64,000 nt of DNA, from contig NC_065555.1 of the NCBI RefSeq assembly GCF_022605725.1, forward strand, positions 22,802,774 to 22,866,773, written 5' to 3'. The notes under the pieces were generated by a model. That model did not search any database, was not told the DNA's origin, and saw only the letters and a list, made by a program, of their open reading frames with translations. Below are positions 59,663-64,000 of the stretch, piece after piece. Numbering within the stretch: the first letter of the stretch is position 1; each line of letters begins with the position of its first letter. The DNA comes from Anthonomus grandis grandis. Taxonomy: Eukaryota; Arthropoda; Insecta; Coleoptera; Curculionidae. Made by a program: the position numbers and the translations under genes.

Positions 59663-62600
59663 AAGTATAGTCGCTTCGCTCCTATACTTTTGGTCCGTGG
59701 GGACCAGTTTGAAACCTTTAGGTCTTGTCTGTGAAAAGCCATAAGGTAATAAAAAAAAAATCAAAAACTATCAGGTGTACTTAGGTGAGTCGGGGAGGCT
59801 AACGTTTACCTGCCAAGGAAAGAGAGGACCAGTTGTTGGGGTATCATGCTTCAAAGAACCATAATTTGTTATATAGTCGCGTTGTGTGTCAATATACTGT
59901 CTTATATTTCAAATATCTGTGAAAGTATATTAATTGTATTCTAAATAAAGTCTGAATACCAAATTCGAACAGAATCGGACCAATAGCAAAAAAGTTACGG
60001 TAGTCACGTGACCTAGGCTGAAACTTAAATGTCAGTTATCTGTCATAATTTATTAGTTGTATCCTAAATAAACCATAAATACCAAATTCAGAGAGAAGTT
60101 CCCATAAGGGTCTATTTCTTGAAATAGAACAAACAGGGATTTTACGTCGATTTGTTTTAATTTTTCTTTTTATTTTGAAATGTAATAGTAATAAAATATC
60201 AAAAGAATTGAGAGGAGGAGAATAAGAAATAAAAGAAACCATCAATGAATTGAATCGAAGCTATAGAAGCCGAGAGATTAGTAAAAATGTGGGAAAAAAC
60301 AAAAGAAAACTGGTTTTTTCCCACGGTATCATTTTTTTTTCTTAAAATAATTATTGACAAATTATAATGTAAGCCCTAAGTTGGCAATTTCACGTAAAAA
60401 AAACCCAAGAAAAAAAAAATTTTTTTTTGGTCGAAAATCGAAAGGGGTATAACCATGAAAAATTGCGAAAAAATGGTTTTTATTTTTTTTTAAATAAAAT
60501 ATAACTCTGACAACTTTTTGTCTTAAACAAAAGTTTTCGGGAATATTACGAGGTATCCGTGCGTTAAAACGAATCGGTTCTAGCTATTATACAGTCGGAG
60601 AAAATTGAAAAAAAACTATTAAACATAAATATCGAATTATCAAGAGCCCTATGGAAAAATTTCAGTTTTTTATTTTTCTATCCTGTACTACTTCAGAGTA
60701 TCTTTAAAAAAGATTATTACCAATTTGACTCTAAAATGAACGGAAAACCTATTTCTTTGCATTTTTCGATTTTCGAACAAAATCCGGGGTCAAAATGACC
60801 ATTTTTCCAAAATATGCTCCGAATTCAAAATTTCTTTTTTCTGGTTAAAGACCATTTAAAAACTAATAAAAAAGCTTTATGACAAAATTTTCCACGATTT
60901 ATACGAGTGCCATAATATAAAGGGAAAAATTAGGTTCCATAAGAGCCTATGTACAGGGATAAGACAACCGGGCTTTTACGTCGATTTTTTTAATTTTTCA
61001 GTTTTATTTCGAAAGGCAGTTGTAATAAAATATAAAAAGAATTAACAGGAGGAGAATAAGGAATAATAAAAACCATCAACAAATTGAATCGAAGCTCTAG
61101 AAGTCGAGATATTAGTAAAACTGTGAAAAAAAAATAAAAGAAAACTCGTTTTTTTCCACGGTAGCATTTTTTTTCTTAAAATGATAACTGACAAATTATA
61201 ATGTAAGCCCTAAGTTGGCAATATCCATTAAAAAAAACCCAAGAAAAAAAATTTTTTTTTTGCTCCAAAATCGAAAGGGGTATAGCCATGAAAAATTGTG
61301 ATTAAATGGTTTTTATTTTTTTCTAACTAAACTATAACTCTGACAACTTTTTGTCTTAAACAAAAGTTCTAGGGAATATTACGAGGTATTCGAATGTTAA
61401 AACTAATTGATTACAGCTATCACAGATTCGGAGAAAATTGTAAAAAACTATAAATCATAAATATCGAATTATCAAGAGCCCTATGGAAAGATTTCATTTT
61501 TTTATTTTTCTATCTTGTACTACTTTAGGATACCTTTCAAAAAGATTATTATCGATTTGACTCTAAAATGAACAGAAAACCTATTTCTTTGCATTTTTCG
61601 ATTTTCGAACAAAATCCGGCCCAAAATGAAAATTTTTTCAAAACATGCTCCAAATTCAAAATTTCTTTTTTCTGGCTAAAGACCATTCAAAAAGTAATGA
61701 AAAAGCTTAATGACAAAAATTTTCAAAATCTATAATAATGCTACAATATTATGAAAGAAGATAAGTTCCCTTTAAAGCCTATGTATTCGAACCGATGATT
61801 TTTTTATTTTTTTTTGAAAGGCAAATTTAAGAAATAATTTAACTAATTAAGATAAAAGGAATAGGGTAATACGAAATATTATCTATAAATATATACATAT
61901 CATCTAATAGCAGATTTTAATCAAATAGGAAATTTTGATAGTCACGTGACCCTAGAACTTAATATTTTAAAATTTTGTAAAAAATCAACAATTGCATCCT
62001 AAATAAACCCCAAATTCCAAATTTGAACCCAATCGGATCAATAGCAAAAAAGTTATGGAAGTCACGTGACTTAAAAAATTCAACATGTCAAATTTCTGTC
62101 AAAATTTATTACTTGCATCCTAAATAAAGCCCAAATACTAAATTTCAACCCAATCGGATCAATAGCAAAAAAGTTATGGAAGTCACGTGACTTAAAAAAT
62201 TCAACATGTCAAATTTCTGTCAAAATTTATTACTTGCATCCTAAATAAAGCCCAAATACTAAATTTCAACCCAATCGGAACAATAGCAAATAAGTTATGG
62301 AAGTCACGTGACTTAAACATTCAATATGTCAATTATCTGTTAAAATTTATTAATTGTATCCTAAATAAAGCATAAATACCAAATTTGAACCCAATCGGAC
62401 TCATAGCAAAAAAGTTACAATAGTCACGTGACCTGGAAGTCAAATGTCAAATATCTGTGAAAAATTAATAATTGCATCCTAAATAAACCCCAAATACCAA
62501 ATTTCAATCAAATCGGACAAATAGGAAGAAAGTTAAGGTAGTCACGTGACCTTAAAACATAGTCATGTCAAATATCTGTAAAAATTTATTAATCTTATCC

Positions 62601-64000
62601 GAAATAGGTACTAGGTACCAAATTTCAACCAAATCGCACCAATACCAAAAAAGTTATGATACTCGACTAACCTTAAAAATCAATAATTTCAAAAAAATTT
62701 TATTTATATCCCAAAAGCAATGTTTAAGAATTATTAGCATATATTAATAATAAACTAAATAGTAAAAACTCACCTAATATCGAAATTTTTATTTTAAATT
62801 AAATAGATCATTACGACTGACCCGTGTATATATTCGAATAATTTTAATAAAATAATCGGGCAAATTTCATTTCGTCTCACCCCGGTATAAAGACACTGAC
62901 ATTTCAAAAAAACGGCATTTTTCGAAGACGTCAAAATGTTTGCCGAATTTTCCTGGCCGCAATACACAATTTCCCCTATTGATATGCACAGATTCGGAAA
63001 GCCCATTCATTTTCTGATTCGGTGCTTCCTTTCCCTGATCGTTTCCGGTTCATTTTCATTCATAATTTTACAAAAAACCCAACCAAGTCCCGGCCACCTG
63101 TCACGAGCAAAAAATTTGTATCCACCATGCGTCAAAGTATTGTTCCCACCAGCCATTTCATCAGAGTTTAGGTTGACACCTCCAATTACCTGCAAAAACG
63201 CAAAAAAATGGACTTTTTTCATAAAATTGCATTTTTCGGGTACTTGTACTATCGCTGGAACCCTGAAATTTTAGTATGTGTTGTAAAACAAAATTTCGGA
63301 TCTTTTAGATGATGTCTGATCTTTTCACCATGTACAGGGACGTGGCAAATGAATTAAACGCGAAAATTCGAATTGCTCAGAACCTAATTATGTTGGAAGA
63401 TTGTAAGTTTACACAAATAATGGGGTTAATAAAGTATTTAATGCCTGAGAATATAAATGGTCCAGGTGCCACTACGAAAAAGTTATTAAATAAAATGTGA
63501 TTTTTGAGTCGGACCTTCATGGGTAAAGTTCATTATTGCTCGCCCTGTATGGCTTACGAAAATTTCGGTTATATGGCATATGAAAGGTAAAGGATGAAGT
63601 TATTTTTTGAAAAAAAAAAATTTCCCAAAATAAGTATTGTTTGGCAGAAAATTCCAAAAAACTGAAAATGCCAGAACTCGTAAAATAAATTTTTTACAAA
63701 AAAAAGCTCCAAGTATGTTAAATCTCTTATAAAACGAAGTCTTTTCGCCGAAACACTTTTTTTATAAAAATTTTTTTTTAGCCTCTGGAGAAGTTTGAAT
63801 TTTTTTTTTAGTCACTTTTGTTCGCTTATAACAACTCACCCTGTATACCGATCTGGCCCAAAAAGTATACAGTTCTTAAGCCCCCACCGACCCTTATGTC
63901 CTAAAAATTTAAAGTTTTTTAAAGGCTTTTTATTTGAGTTCTCGCGTCTGAACGGAATTTGACCCATTTTTTTACGAATTTTTGACTTTGAGACAGTACC
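59663..64000 (+). repeat. Array unit 12 (full class, cut by the window end)
   Basis: Head to 60145, A1 60146-60979, A2 60980-61790, 119-bp repeats about 61920-62680, core about 62795-63500, tail from 63501 running off the window. Two consecutive 119-bp repeats (palindromes 62061 and 62181) are almost identical, a recent local duplication. Confidence 0.93.

Larger units (their letters stand above)
8578..64000 (+). repeat. Macrosatellite-like tandem array of 12 units (3.66-6.6 kb)
   Basis: The string starting AAGTATAGTCGCTTCGCTCC recurs at 8585, 13076, 17577, 24169, 27826, 31506, 37798, 41459, 45957, 50480, 55018 and 59663, always in the same orientation, each unit ending where the next begins. 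Spacings are 4491, 4501, 6592, 3657, 3680, 6292, 3661, 4498, 4523, 4538 and 4645. Class order is F F L S S L S F F F F F. The left edge against unique DNA is near 8578-8584; the right edge is outside the window. Shared head and tail with different middles argue for related transposon subfamilies rather than one simple satellite. Confidence 0.95.

Overview
The window reads as nuclear DNA of an arthropod, most likely an insect. It is strongly AT-rich, full of A/T homopolymers, and carries eukaryotic DNA transposons (hAT with a TTF/ZMYM-type zinc finger, PIF/Harbinger, and THAP/P-element-like) plus spliceosomal intron signals. There is no operon structure, and I see no rRNA, tRNA or CRISPR array. 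I cannot fix the order; a beetle or hemipteran would fit.

Region 1 (about 1-8,580) is a nested-transposon area. A minus-strand, multi-exon PIF/Harbinger (HARBI1-like) transposase gene runs from about 8,016 down to 1,355. Its last coding exon is split by a complete hAT element at 1,553-5,648. That element has matching ends, an exact 8-bp target duplication (ACTCTCGC) and an uninterrupted transposase of 739 residues. Exon arithmetic shows the Harbinger gene also has a single-base frameshift near 6,871, so it is dead twice over, while the hAT looks young and possibly competent. An imperfect 58-bp-arm inverted repeat lies in a Harbinger intron. Just before the array (about 8,390-8,532) is a promoter/first-exon-like stretch ending in a consensus 5' splice site.

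Region 2 (about 8,578 to the end) is a head-to-tail array of 12 units, the last cut off by the window. Unit starts are 8,585; 13,076; 17,577; 24,169; 27,826; 31,506; 37,798; 41,459; 45,957; 50,480; 55,018 and 59,663. There are three classes: full units (about 4.5 kb), short units (about 3.66 kb, lacking one copy of an internal 810-bp duplication) and long units (6.3-6.6 kb). The order is F F L S S L S F F F F F(partial). A full unit consists of head, two 810-bp blocks (A1, A2), six or seven 119-bp repeats each carrying the palindrome GTCACGTGAC, a very conserved core of about 700 bp, and a tail. Long units share only head and tail; their middle holds relics of a THAP-domain, P-element-type transposase and other decayed sequence. 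The simplest reading is that long units are decayed relatives of an autonomous P-like element, and full/short units are non-coding derivatives with the same ends that became a macrosatellite.

Only the hAT transposase is an intact, recognisable gene. The other reading frames in the array recur because the DNA recurs; their substitutions do not look coding. Unit 9 contains two copies of a 15-16 bp foreign string matching, from memory, a PacBio barcode. They bracket 1.8 kb rich in one-base indels, so that part is probably an assembly artefact.
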